Source: Symsagittifera roscoffensis
Lineage: Eukaryota > Xenacoelomorpha > Acoela > Convolutidae
Assembly: GCF_963678635.1 (NCBI RefSeq)
Contig: NC_087063.1
Coordinates: 76,219,617-76,283,616 of the forward strand
Direction of reading: 5' to 3'
Length of the DNA: 64,000 nt
The notes below the pieces were generated by a model, which saw only the letters and a program-made list of their open reading frames with translations, was not told the origin of the DNA and did no database searches. Both the position numbers and the translations under genes were made by a program. Every line of letters starts with the position of its first letter. Position 1 is the first letter of the stretch. Of this stretch, positions 1 to 11,555 are shown piece after piece.

Positions 1-498
1 TTAAGGTAATCAAAACTTCTCAAAATCAACTTACAATTATTAAATAATTTGTTTCATTCTAATAACAATGGACTTATATAGCCGATCTAATATAACAAAC
101 ATGGGTACTTTTAGTTTAGAAAACCCATCAACACAGAGCCTAATATTTGAAAAAAAAAGTAGAGTTGAATTTAATTGTGAAACACCCTGCTTAAACGGAA
201 CAGAACACATGGAAGCAAAGAAGAAATGATCTCTGAGTAGCTTAGAATTGGTATAAAAGATAGTTACTGAATGAATTTTTTGTTCTCAATCTTTACCAAG
301 CGGTTGATGAAACCATCGCAAAAATTTTTCATCGTTCGATTTTTTTAATGTATGTTTGTATGTTGCGTATGTCTCTAAATGCAGTTACCCTGATAATATA
401 AACCCATAGCTCTGAACGACACATCAGTTCTCACAGAAATAACGCATTAGGATATTTATAACGCGGATTGAAATCTATCACTAAAAAGTTGTTGCAGA

Positions 499-565
499 GA
501 CAATTCAGCCAAAGACAATTCAGCCGATTTTACACACAGACATTTCAGCCAAAGACAAATCAGCC
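499..565. repeat. short direct repeats, GACAWWTCAGCC x4
   Basis: Four near-identical 12-mers (GACAATTCAGCC twice, then GACATTTCAGCC and GACAAATCAGCC) start at about 499, 514, 539 and 554. The spacing is 15, 25 and 15 bases. No coding frame uses them. The rest of 1-640 is AT-rich and shows nothing else recognisable. Confidence 0.7.
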
Positions 566-641
566 AATTTAGATTAAAAAACCTAGATAAAAGGAAGGAA
601 AAAAGTGAAACTTTTCTAATTTGATTAGAGTCAGAGGGCTT

Positions 642-1732
642 TCAACACTTTACCAAAGAAATGTGAAACATCAAGTAACAAATGTCAAAGACCAAAACAA
701 ACTTGCTATGCATAAAAACTTGGGATATACATAAATTCAAGGTACAAAGTTTTAAATACTTTTGTATGTGGTCTCGATTGTAGTTTTTTGCGTTTTGAAC
801 GAGTTTCTCATGCGATTGAATACTTGGCTTTGGTTTTCTGATAATATCAACGGACATCAGTCTCTCTATATTAAATTCGGCGTTTCGTGCTCATCATTGA
901 AACGTGTGATCAATTTGAGGAGTGATGGGTGCTTTGTCGACACGAATTTTTTGAAACTGCCATTTTATGCCTCCAATGGATTGTTTCTCCGCTGAGCACC
1001 CGGTAAAAAACGTTCCAATTGGCAATGTCAAACTTTGGTGTGACGCATCTATTTCCTCGACAGGCACCAATATAGGTGTCTTCAGTAGATTTGATATTTA
1101 GTCGAAACTCTGTCATCGTCCATGTATTTGCGTGTAAATTCCATTTTCTGTACATTGCGCTATCCTGCTTGGCCCAGGTGAAAGAAACAGAATTGAATTC
1201 TTGTTTCAGTCTGCTTCTTCCTAATGGCGTTGCGAAAACCGGCTTCAAAATCAATTACTATTTTTTCGAAACTGCTCTTAGCAGCCAAAAAAATTTTCAG
1301 TTTTGTGTCTGGAGTTTTGTTGGGCAGCAGAGAGTGCACCAAGAGTATAACTCTGTTTTCGATCACAACATGGATGGTATAAGCTTGGTAGAAGACACTT
1401 GGTGCCACTGAAAACGTTCCGTTGCAATGACAGATTTCGGACTGTAAAAGCAAATCGAGAGCAGGTAAAGTTGCAATTAGCAAAACTCGATTGTTCGACT
1501 TACAAGAAACAAAATATAAGAACGTATGAATGCTGTGTGTGGTTTTGAGAGGTTTTGAGAGAATTTTGTCAACGCTTTGAAGGTTTTTTGCTTTTTCTTG
1601 AATTTCATCAGCAAATGAAGACTTCCCTTTTATGAGGTCTTTTAAGTTTTTTTTCCCACGGTATCTATAACCATCGAGACAAAGATGCTTATTTTCGCAT
1701 TTAGATAATACGACGTGACTTTCATAAGTCAC
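642..1732 (-). pseudogene. MULE/FLYWCH-type transposase pseudogene
   Basis: This is a decayed Mutator-like (MULE) DDE transposase of the kind often fused to a FLYWCH zinc finger in animals; an intact protein would cut and join DNA during transposition. The best frame (1732-1160, 190 codons) opens with a trace of a FLYWCH-like start (LCLDGYRYR, residues 17-25). It then shows the MULE core: CHCNGTF (101-107), FYQAYTIH (114-121), the LLPNKT signature (135-140), VIDFEAGFRNAIR (159-171) and CFFHLGQA (182-189). Homology continues in other frames: TYIGACRGNR and NWNVFYRVLSGE around 1080-985, and HPSLLKLI near 930. At least two frameshifts and several stops therefore break it. The first catalytic acid, normally Asp in the DGTF motif, is Asn (residue 104); the second Asp (161) is kept. 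No terminal inverted repeats were found. The family call rests on remembered motifs, not on a search. Confidence 0.75.
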
Positions 1733-1740
1733 TTCTTGCT

Positions 1741-4700
1741 AAAAGTGAATGAATGAGAATGATTTAGATACTAACCAACCAGTGGTTAATTGTGTTAATG
1801 GACCATCTAACTGCCAAAACTAGGCATTAATTTTGGTACTGGTTTCTGGATGGACAATTTAGTAATCGCAGTTAGCTTATCTTATAAGAAAAACAAGTTT
1901 CAAATTAATATCAACCAAATTACCTGATAGGCGGTTGCACCTTTCCCCGCCTAAGGCGTAATAGGATTATCAGCGTAACTGTGTGGCCAGTACGTGGTAG
2001 GGGTGATCAACCCTTTAACTGATATCCTTTCTGACCGCCCGTATAATTCCCAATTTTGAGTCTGATTTTGTGTAAATTGGTTGATTTTTAAGTAGTGTGC
2101 AGTTTTTTGATGTTCTCAAAATGGAAGCATAAAATTTTTTTTATGTTTAGGTACTTTGTTTGTGTTAATGTTCTTTGTTTTTTGTGGAAAGAAAATAATT
2201 ATAAGTCGTCTAAATAAACCTAGATGTTTTGTCGCATGAGATGATTATTGCGCGCTCGTTTTAAGACTTTAAAAATGTCTGAATAGTCTATGGCCGAACT
2301 GTTGGACTCATTTTTATCTGAATTGCCTGAATTTGAAATTGGCTGAACTAACTGTGACCGAAGTATCTGAAAGCGTGAAAAGTTGCGTGAAAAATGTGTT
2401 TAATTTTGTACAATCAAGCGCAAGAAAACACCGTTAGGTTTTCTCGTCTTGAAAAAATTAGTGCCATTTTTAGTTAATCTAAAACTTTGTTACCAACCAG
2501 TTTAGGAAAAAAATCAAAAATCCGCCAAATACACGAAAAGACGCTTAGATAAATGAGTTCTAGAAATGAATTCTAGAACTAGTTTTGATAGCAAAAAATT
2601 ACCTAAAATTTGTAGTGTTTTCTCAAAAAGTTGAAATTAACAACATTTTCATTTAAAAAAAAACGATTGTTGAATTTTTCCCATGAGTTTACACCAGCTT
2701 CAAGTAAGGAAGTGTATGAAAAAATTTTCTGTTTATGTCGTCGAGCCAGTAAAGGAAGGGTTTCCCGTGCAGCACACATTTTTGTGCTTATATTCCTCCT
2801 TTTATATAGTTTATCGGCCGTCATCTACATAGCGCTCTATCTTAGCTTATTTTTCAGTCCAGATGGTTCAGTATTTTTTAAAAAAAAATTACCCGACTTT
2901 TCCAGTACTTTTTGCAATCTTTATATTAAATGAAAATCTCAATGCGCTATGGACGCAACGTTTTAACTTTTCTATCGAGCACAACGTTTAAGAATCATTC
3001 AAAGCAACCATCAGAGAAAGATGAACTCAATCCAACTTCAATGCTAGACAGTACTTGCTTATTTTCGTCCAAAATTTTGCGTTTACAGATTCATTTCAGT
3101 CTGAAACGAATAAACTGATAGCCGCAACCTGCATGCTGAGATTTTTTTCTCCGAAAACCGATTCGGTCCATGAAGTAAATATAAATATTTCAAAGTTTCA
3201 TTACTTATTATTCAAAGTTTTATAGCTATTAAGTTTGCATAGAAAATCTTGAACCTTTTGTGAACCATTTAGCCGAACTTTTTCGCTGATTGAGTTAAGT
3301 TGCGTCATCAGATTTGCTTCATGAAATTTTGAAATATCTCAAAGTTCCAAAGCTTGCTTAGAAACACTTCATTTTTTCAGGATACGATTCGTTCTGTGAA
3401 ACCTAAAGTTTTTCAAACCGATTTACGATATGGCCTAACTTGAAGTTGTTCGTGTTTTTTTTTGCTTGGATAGCTTGATCAGAACAGCAACTATTTTTTT
3501 GCGAGCCAATTGATTATTCGATACGAGCTTGCTAGTATAGATTATCAGAAACCAATACGTTTTCTTCGCCAAAATGTTCAGCTAATAAACTATGCTTTTT
3601 TTCAAAGTATTCCAGTTCGTTTTTTAAGATTCATTTCTCAGAAGTTTAAAATTTTGGATGACGAAGAAGCACTGAGTGAAGCTTAAACAAATTTTCTGTG
3701 ATGGAAAAAAAAACATTTTTATTTTTTTTTTGTTCAACTTGATTACTTTTCTCATTAGACTCAAACTTGATACTAAAAACTCTTATCAAATTTTATTGAT
3801 TAGTGATAATTTTCACAGCTGTCAGACACAAAGAATTTTGTTTTGAAAGCCTAAAATTCTCTTAAAATTTGCTTTGCATTATTTCAATTCGGTTTAGAAC
3901 ATATCCTGAATATACTGCATTTAAGAATAAATAGGATAAAAGGACAGTCTCAGACTTGACTGTTGAATGAAACTGATAAACTCTACACGGCGTACATGTA
4001 AAACTAATAAACTTTTAGTATGAAATAAGCTTCAACAGCATGCAAGAGGTGCTTCTCTGAAAAAAACTTAATCGCTTCCTAGTTTTCAATGGTGTCCCAT
4101 CAGCAATTATATCACCTTCACAAAACTTCAGAAAGGCCGAAGAATCGCATTGCCAATTGCAACTTGAAGATATATAAATGACAAGCATCAACCAAACAAT
4201 ACCGTGTTCTTGCCCGATAAAACATCAAACGGGAATCGATAAGTCATCAATTGATATGTTTCGATTCAGGGAGGATTTATGGAGAAAGTGTTTGAGTCAC
4301 TGATCAGCAGAAGAGTCCCTAATTTGAAGATTATGAAATACGTCCACTTCCGCTATAGTAACCCTTCAATGTCTTAAAATTATAGAACAAGCACTTCAAA
4401 CATCTAGAATTTTTTTTGATTATTCTAGAACTGGCATTCTTTCGTTGCATGCAAATGTGTGACAAGCATTTCTTATTGAGAGAAAATCAATAAGTTTTTC
4501 AAATGGGTTTTATTTGTTTGTATTTAGTCCTGAAACTCACAGATAAACTGCATTTAGATACTGGCAATGTTTTTTCAATTTACCACATACATTTGGCGAC
4601 AAAAGTTATTTTTTTGTCTTCCACTTTTTTCTCGTAATTTTGAGTGTTTATAAAATGCAAATTGATCGTTGACACACCTAAATTTATCTCGGCTTGTACA

Positions 4701-4793
4701 AACAAAAGATCCTGGCTTCACAAAACAAACAATCTGATTTTGTTTTCTTTTGAATGAAAAACTTGTATCTCGGCTACATTATAGACAAAAAAG
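1741..4793. other. non-coding, AT-rich, no gene seen
   Basis: I see no supportable gene here. Open frames are short and have no family signature. A GC-richer patch at about 1924-2050 (GGCGGTTGCACC through CTGACCGCCCG) stands out from the surroundings, but I could not match it to a tRNA, 5S rRNA or snRNA. Confidence 0.5.
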
Positions 4794-5050
4794 CAGGGGC
4801 GGGTTTAGGGGGGGGGGGGGGGGGCGGACGCTTTCCCCCCTCAGGGATTCGAGCCCCTGCCAACCCAAAGGGTCCCCCTTTGGTACTTTTTAAGAAATCC
4901 ATTTTCGGCCGACCGACCCTAAAATTTTTCTAAAGGCGCCTTTGGCGCCAATATATACTAATTTTGAGGGGGAGCGCGCGCCAAAAAAACGCGTTTTTTT
5001 GTCAAAACTTTCCAAAAAGTGCCCAAAAACGGATACAAAAAGAGCTTAGA
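4794..5050 (-). mobile_element. hAT-like MITE fragment
   Basis: It opens with CAGGGGCGGGTTTAGG, the same terminal sequence as the complete element at 10535-10812. It then carries family-specific blocks: the CCCTCAGGGATTCGA segment, AAAGGGTCCCC, and the palindromic AAGGCGCCTTTGGCGCC followed by AGCGCGCGCC. The distal terminus is not recognisable, so the right edge is approximate. A 17-base G tract lies next to the terminus. Confidence 0.7.
4808..4824. repeat. poly-G tract (17 G)
   Basis: Uninterrupted run of 17 G beside the hAT-like terminus. It is one of several long G/C homopolymers in this AT-rich window. Confidence 0.95.
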
Positions 5051-5509
5051 TATTTTTTCTTAGCTTTTAGAGTTTTTTGAATTCTTTTGTGATATATATT
5101 TTTTGAGTTGTTCAGTTTGTCACAAGGCGCATTTTGAGCCAGTAAATTTTAAACTTGAGGATGGAGGGCGAGTAGCGAAAAGGCTTTTTTGGTGAAAGTT
5201 GTCCTAAAATCCTGAAAACTGATAGTACTCAAAAATGGCGTTTCACCGGCGGTACACAACTATTTGGTAAAATTTTTTCAGGAGAGCGCGAGAAGTCAAT
5301 TTGGTCAGCGAAGAAAATTCTAGAAGGAGAGCTCGTGAAAATTGTGGACGTAGAATTTGCTCTATTATCAATTGAAAACCTCAAAACTGGTTGCTATAAT
5401 TGTCAGTCAGAAGAATAGCTTGATGCAGTCACGGTACATGGGTTTTGCAGTTTTTGTTTTCAGTAATAAGCGAACGGATTTTTCTTGACATTTTCATCAA
5501 AATCTAGGT

Positions 5510-6090
5510 ATTCAAATTCAAAATTTAAAATTTTGACACAAGTAAGATGCAACTATTATGATCACGCTGGTTGTGTAAAATTTGATAAATCTTGTTTTGG
5601 AGGTGTAATTTTGCCAGTACACAAAGACTAGTTTTTGATGTGTTTTGCTGATAAAACAGGTTTGCATTTTATTAAAAAACTTGAATTTATGGGATCAAGT
5701 TGGTTCATTGGGAAGCTGATGAGCATGCTATTGTCTCCGACAGTTTTCCAATATTTTGTAAAGACCTTTCAATGTTTCTATCGTAAAAACAGATATAGTT
5801 GGTTTTTTTTTCATGCGGAATTCAGCGAATTTCCGGATTTTTTGTTATTAGTTTATATTTCGTTTGAAACAGAGTAGATCAAGCTCATCAACTTTCCAAA
5901 GAATCAAAATGAGCCCAGAAATTCAAATACTTTAAAATAATTGCGATGTTGTTTTCACAACCAGAAAATTTCTAGAACCAATACTGGCAACTTTATGCCT
6001 TCAAAACAAGATTTGTCAAATTTTCATCCAAAATTTTCAATAGTTGCATCCAGCAGGTGTCAAAATTTCAAATTTAAGTCCTAATTAGTT
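5510..6090. repeat. diverged inverted repeat (foldback)
   Basis: The arm at about 5510-5725 reappears as its reverse complement at about 5875-6090. Matching blocks include AAATTTTGACAC, GATGCAACTATT, AAATCTTGTTTTG and GCCAGTA. The arms look roughly 70% identical by eye, with about 150 bases between them. It is probably an old foldback transposon or inverted duplication. The apparent 80-codon frame inside it has no signature. Confidence 0.6.
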
Positions 6091-7292
6091 GCAGAAAAAA
6101 GGTAAAATTGCGCGGCAAAAAATTCAATACAAAAGGTTACAATTTCATTGTCCCGTGGCTTAAGCCCGTTTGATCAAAAACAAGCTCAAAAGAAAAAAAC
6201 AATAAAGGAGTTGTGTGTCTTTGGCATAGCCACAATTAGATGACAACACAAGAATTTATGTTTTATGAAATGATGAAAATACCACTTATGTTTTCAAAAC
6301 TCCGAAAGTCACAATATCCTCTTTATGATCCGACAGGGTATGTATCATCATGTTTGCATTAAATCTGAAACATTTACCGTTAGATAGAATTACTCTTTGC
6401 ATTTTTTTTTTCAAAAAAAAAACAGAGAATTTGTTTGGATTGAAGAAAATTTAAATCGTGGAAAAATATCAACCAGTAGAGATTGCAAAATTGTAAGCTT
6501 ATATCAATGTGTAGAACTCGCCTTAACATTTAAAGATTCCAAAGCTCAAATGAATTTTCTGACAAAAGCCAATCAGTAGAGCGGTTGGCGGCCAGTAAAT
6601 TGGTAACAAGCAAGAATTAGTTTTTAACAGGTATTTGTAAAAAGTCATGGGAAGCAGAGATCGCTCGCTCCGATTTACTCGCTGCGTTTATTTTCGGCAC
6701 AAGGTAAACAGTGGAACTGAATCAATATTTGCCTGATAATCTTTTACAGCAAATTGTTGCCTGTTATGACCTTAATAATTTCTTAAATTTTATTTACTAA
6801 TCTTTTAGATCCAAAACGTTTAAAGATTGAATATTTTATAACTGAATGATTGGTTAATTTGATAAAAATGATTGGAATAAAACTTTTATGATAAATTTTC
6901 AAAGATTTGGTTGAAACGAATGTAGTTAAATTGAAGCATGAAACAACGAAGGCTAGGACTGACAAGCAGCTGAAATTTTTTCTAGGAAAACAAAAAATTC
7001 AGCTGCTTGAGAAATGAAAAAACAAAGTTTACTGGAGTCACGCACTGGAGTCTTAAAATACTCCAAGAAGTCAATGGCAAAATTCAAAGATTTTGATATG
7101 TTCGCAAAAAGTGTGACAGGCGTAGCTCCAGGTATAGATCTCCAATAGATCTACTCGTTTTCTTTCATTCCTAGGTAAAAAAAGTGTATTTCAAGTAATA
7201 TCTCGAAAGAGACGAGTTTGTCAAATCAACCATTGAAATTGAAGAAGTGAAACGGATTCTAATCTGTTTATGCTGTTATAATTGACTGATAT

Positions 7293-7300
7293 TGACGTCA
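7293..7300. promoter_or_regulatory. TGACGTCA (CRE-like octamer)
   Basis: Exact CRE/ATF palindrome in a TTGACGTCAA context. There is no promoter context nearby, so function is unproven. Confidence 0.3.
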
Positions 7301-9136
7301 ATCAAAAGATTTTGAGATTTGGAAATCTGAAAAAGATAATGCCTGATCAGTCAGACATTTACCCGGCCGCTTAGATCCGAAAACTACAGTCATACAAAAA
7401 CTGTAACAAAACGTAGAAGTTCTGCCAAAATGTCGAAGTTCCATCTGACATGTGAAAATGTTTTAAACCTAAATCTTAATTATTTGCAAATAAAAGGCAA
7501 AAAATGCGTAACAAATGTTGATTTGCTTGTTGAAATCGTTGCAAAACTGTTGCACAACCTATATCTTGTGACTTAAGAACGTTTGATCAAAAAATTTTCT
7601 AAAATATTTTTTTTTAAAACAAAATAAATTTATGACCGTATTTTTTAAGCATAACCGCGATTAGATGAGAACACTCCAAACTACTCCAAAAAACTATTGA
7701 TCCTGCAGGGTATGTATTATTGTGTTTGAATAAATTCTGCAAATCTTACCGTTCAACTGAACGCTTCTTTCCACATTGTCGAAGAAGACATATAAAAACA
7801 TTTGGATTCAAAAACATTAAATCATGAAAAAAAATCAATCAGTTAAGATTGCGAAGTAGCAAGATTCAGTCACTACGTAGCACTTGCTCGACAATTTAAA
7901 GATACCAAAGCAAACTTGGATATCCTGATGGAAAACTATCAGTAGAGCAATTGGCAATCAGTAAAGTTGTAACAAGCAACAATTAGATTTGAACAAGATT
8001 TTGTATAAATAAATATGAAGCAGTGATCGTTTGCTCAACTTTAATCACTGCGCTGAAATCCGGCACAAGATAAACTGTGGGAATTAATCAGTATTTGGAT
8101 CTGAATTTTGTAGAAAATTGTTTCCTGTCATGACTTGTCTAATTTTTTTTAAGTACTAAAAAAGATTTGAAAATCATTCAAAAAATTGAATGATTGACTT
8201 TAATTCTCGCGATAAGTTTTCAAGGGATTTTTTGAAACAAAATATAGTTAAATGGAAGCTCGGAACGCCGAAGGCTAGGACTGAAAAACTGCTGGAATTT
8301 TTTCAGGAACACTAAAAATTCTGTTGCTTAAAAAAAGAAAAAACAAAGTCTTAAATTACTCCAGGAAGTCAATGGCAAAGTTCAACGATTTTTGACATGT
8401 TTGCAAAACTGGGACGGGAATTACTTCGGTTACAAACTTCCAACAAAACAAAGTGTTTTTTTTTCATCATAGGGAAAAAGAGTATTTTCTGTCAAAACCC
8501 CAAATGGAAGAGTTTAGCAAATCAAGCCTTTAAATTGCAAAGTTGAAGCAAATTCGTTTTTGCTTATGCCCTTATCTATTTAACAGATTGACTTCAATTG
8601 AAATATTTTGGTTTTTTGGTATCTGAAACGTATCATTCCTGGTCACGACCGCTTAGTTTCAAAAACTACAGTCATACAAAAAAAACCTACCAAAACGCAA
8701 GAATTCTGCCAAAATGTCGAATTTGAATCTAGCATATAACAAATTTTCAAACTTAATTATCAAATAGTTGCAAAAACAAGTAGAAAAATAGCGGATATTG
8801 TTCATTTTCTTGTTAAAATCAAAATGCTGCTATTCTATATCCCGTGACTTTGAACTTTTGATCAAAATCAAAATATTCTTATAAAATAATAAATCGAAAG
8901 AAACAGATTAGCTATTAACTGAAAAAACTTGATATTCTGAAACAAGAAATGATGAAAATACCATCAGTTTAAAACTCCAAACAGTATAAAATCCTCTTTA
9001 TATATAATTAAATTCAAAAATGGAAAAAAACATCAACAAGTAAAGGTTGCAAAAAGTAGTAAAATTCTAAAGCAAATTTGAACTTCCTGACAGAAGCTAA
9101 TCATTAGAGCGGTTGGCAATCAGTAAATTCGTAACC

Positions 9137-9556
9137 AGATTGCTCGTTTCAAGGCAATTCCCTTGTTGTTCCGACTGCCTTTTTAGGTCTATGGAGCAGT
9201 AATATCACGAGAAAGCTAAATATAAAGAAAAATTAAATGATTTTTGCAAGTTTGAGATTTCTGCAAAAATCATCCCTCCACACGCCATATAAAGTACGAA
9301 GTGATGAATTTCGCTCCTAGTAAAAAATCGCGTGAAAGATATCCCGCGTTAATTGTCCCAAATGGGGTAAAATGGCTGTCTTTAAACGCCCCTAATTTTA
9401 TGTAAAGTGATCACAGGTGAAATATTCTTTCAAGTTTAAACTCCAAGACAATAGCTTTTGAATGATTTTAAAAAAATTGTCAAAAATGGCCACCTAAAAA
9501 CTCCACCCGAGCACAAATTTTACCTTATTTTCGTTACGAAAGTCGAAAACAACAAG
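9137..9556 (+). mobile_element. R1 repeat inserted in third tandem unit
   Basis: R1 is the window's commonest repeat (about 420-540 bp). One end carries TGCTCGTATCAGGGCGAAGCCCTGAATGTTCCGACTGCC. A middle block matches CACGCCATATAAAGTAC, and the other end reads TTTCGTTACGAAAGTCGGAAC. This copy interrupts the tandem unit between GTAAC and CAAGCGACAAATTAG, which are contiguous in the homologous unit near 6600. It therefore marks the R1 ends. AAC may be a short target duplication. R1 has no long frame and no clear terminal inverted repeats, so it is non-autonomous and of unknown class. Confidence 0.8.
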
Positions 9557-9740
9557 CGACAAATTAGTTTTCAACAAAAACTTGTAAAAGTAATGTGAAA
9601 CTGAGATTTCTTTTTTTACTGTTTTTGCTGGGTTTTTGTTCGGCACAAAATAAACAATGGAAATGAATCGGGATAACTTCGCTCGTTATACTTCATTTCT
9701 AGATGCTTCCACAGAGTTGGTTAAATTTTAATTTGATCTG

Positions 9741-10396
9741 TTTATATGGATATCCGATAAAAAATGGAACTTGCAGACAAGTTCGTTTTTTTAATTGAGC
9801 CGAATAACTGAGCCGAACTTGTTGACACTAGAAACTTCGAAATCAAAAAAGTCTGAATTTTGTGTATATATCATATGTCTCAGCATCATAAATGATTTAT
9901 CTCTATCGCAAACAGAAAATTGGTCTGTGGAGTTCCGAAGCAAGCGAGCCCATTTTTCTAATCTATAATCAAAACCGAGAAGAGCCTATTTAGAATATAG
10001 CCGAAGAGTTGCGGATAAAGTACATGTGGTTATGAAGCCGTGTCAAAGCTGGTTTAGTTCAATTTATACTTCGAATCACTCTATGGTTGATTCTGATTTC
10101 ATTAAACGCTGTTGATTTTCGCTTTGCCTGTCAAATTGATCGAATAAAAAGCGAAACCATAAATATTTCGACCAAAATGACTAAATTAGCTTGCGGAATG
10201 AAATATGAAATAAATTGTGCGCTAATTATGCCAAATTGGCCTAATTGCCAAATTTAAGCCCCCGTATTTTTTAAAAAGTGATCAGATGTAAAAAGTCAGC
10301 ACGGATTTTTTTAAGCTATATTCCCACATTTTGCAAAAGGGGGGGGAGAGATTCTGTACTAGGTATAATATTTTCATATGCGTAGCCGTTGTTTTA
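9741..10396. other. non-coding, nothing recognised
   Basis: AT-rich sequence with no supportable gene. CTATATTCCCACATTTTGC and a GGGGGGGGAGAG run near 10340 are the only distinctive parts. Confidence 0.5.
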
Positions 10397-10534
10397 TTGT
10401 TCCAACTTTCATAATGAAAAGAACGGAATATTTATGCTCGGGGTGGGTTTTTTTTCAGACAAATTTCGATTTTTTAACTAGTCATTTTTGACAGAATTTT
10501 TTAAAGTTCCTTCGAAAGTTTTTGTTGTCTTGAG

Positions 10535-10812
10535 CAGGGGCGGATCTAGGAAAAAATTTTTGAAATTTTGTCGATCTTTTTTTAAGTCGACCGAAGTGGT
10601 TTTTCGAGCTCTCCCTACGCACAGTTTAGTCCCTGTTTTTGCCAAAATTTCTGCGCCGCTGATTTTTTTTGCCAATGATTTTTAGGGCCGGTTGGCCAAC
10701 AATGGAATTCTTTTTTTCTTAAAAAGCACCAAAAGGGGGACACTTTGGGTCGGCAAGGGTTCAAATCCCTTAGGGGCCGGGCCGTCCGTCCCCAACCCTA
10801 AATCCGCCCCTG
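10535..10812. mobile_element. complete hAT-like MITE, 278 bp, 8-bp TSD
   Basis: Its terminal inverted repeats are CAGGGGCGGATCTAGG and CCTAAATCCGCCCCTG, which match at 15 of 16 positions. Perfect 8-bp direct repeats GTCTTGAG flank it at 10527-10534 and 10813-10820. The host R1 element normally has one GTCTTGAG there, so the target duplication is verified by the empty site in sister R1 copies. An 8-bp duplication with CAGGG termini fits the hAT superfamily. There is no transposase, so it is non-autonomous. Confidence 0.9.
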
Positions 10813-11116
10813 GTCTTGAGTTAAGTTTGAAAAGATATTTCACCTGTGATCGTTTTTCGAAAAGTTATGGGGGTTTAAAAATAGCGATTTTGGCCAACTT
10901 TGGACAATTAACGCGCGATATATTTCGCGGTATTAACGCGTCAGCGGAGATTCAATTTGTCTTAGAAGTCGTTCCAATTTGGTTGAAAGTAGAAATCGTT
11001 CCAAATTTGTTGAAAGAAGCTTATTTGCCACAATTGATTTGCTACTACGAGCGAAACCTATCACTTGGTATTTTATATGGTGTGTGGGGAGATTTTCGCA
11101 AAAAACTCAATTTTAA

Positions 11117-11555
11117 ACTGCTCGTATAAGGGTGAAGCCTTGAATCCTTCGAACGCCCATTGAGTTCTATCGAGCAGTAATAACATGAAACAAATTATAT
11201 GTAAAAAAAAGTAAAATGGAATCTTTTTTAAATTGAGGTTTTTGTGAAAATCATACCCCCACGAGCCATATAAAGTACAAATTGATAGATTTTGCTCCCA
11301 TTAACAAATCAACGTTAGTATTAGCGCGAATTGTCTCAAACTGGCCAAAATGGCAACCTGTAAACCCCCATAACTTTGCAAAAAATTATTACAGGTAAAA
11401 AAATTCTCAAAATTAAGGACAATGCAACAATACTTTTTGAATGATATTAAAAATTCCGTCAAAAACGGCTACTTAAAAATCGCAATTTTTCTGAAGAAAA
11501 AACCCTCCCCGAGCACCAACATTTCGTTACTTTCGTTACGATAGTCGGAACAAAA
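11117..11555 (+). mobile_element. inner R1 copy nested in outer R1
   Basis: Starts ACTGCTCGTATAAGGGTGAAGCC and ends TTTCGTTACGATAGTCGGAACAA. It has all middle blocks of R1 (GAGCAGTAATAACATGAAA, CACGAGCCATATAAAGTAC, TTCCGTCAAAAACGG). It lies in the opposite orientation to the R1 copy it interrupts, so the two together form an imperfect inverted pair. Confidence 0.8.

Larger units (their letters stand above)
6040..9740. repeat. three diverged ~1.3-kb tandem units
   Basis: Recurring anchors reveal a degenerate tandem array. AACTACAGTCATACAAAA occurs at about 7380 and 8662. CAAAATGTCGAA occurs at about 7427 and 8708. CCAAGAAGTCAATGGCAAA near 7064 pairs with CCAGGAAGTCAATGGCAAA near 8360. GAGCRRTTGGC-CAGTAAA occurs near 6580, 7945 and 9108. 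Approximate units are 6040-7385, 7386-8655, and 8656-9136 continuing at 9557-9740; the third is split by an R1 insertion. No open frame persists across the units, so I do not call a gene. Confidence 0.65.

Noticed and set aside
1924-2050. Structured RNA gene in a GC-richer patch
   Set aside because: No cloverleaf, 5S or snRNA hallmarks could be found by eye.
10692-11129. 145-codon plus-strand frame
   Set aside because: It crosses the hAT MITE/R1 junction and the nested R1 boundary, so it is a chance frame over repeats.
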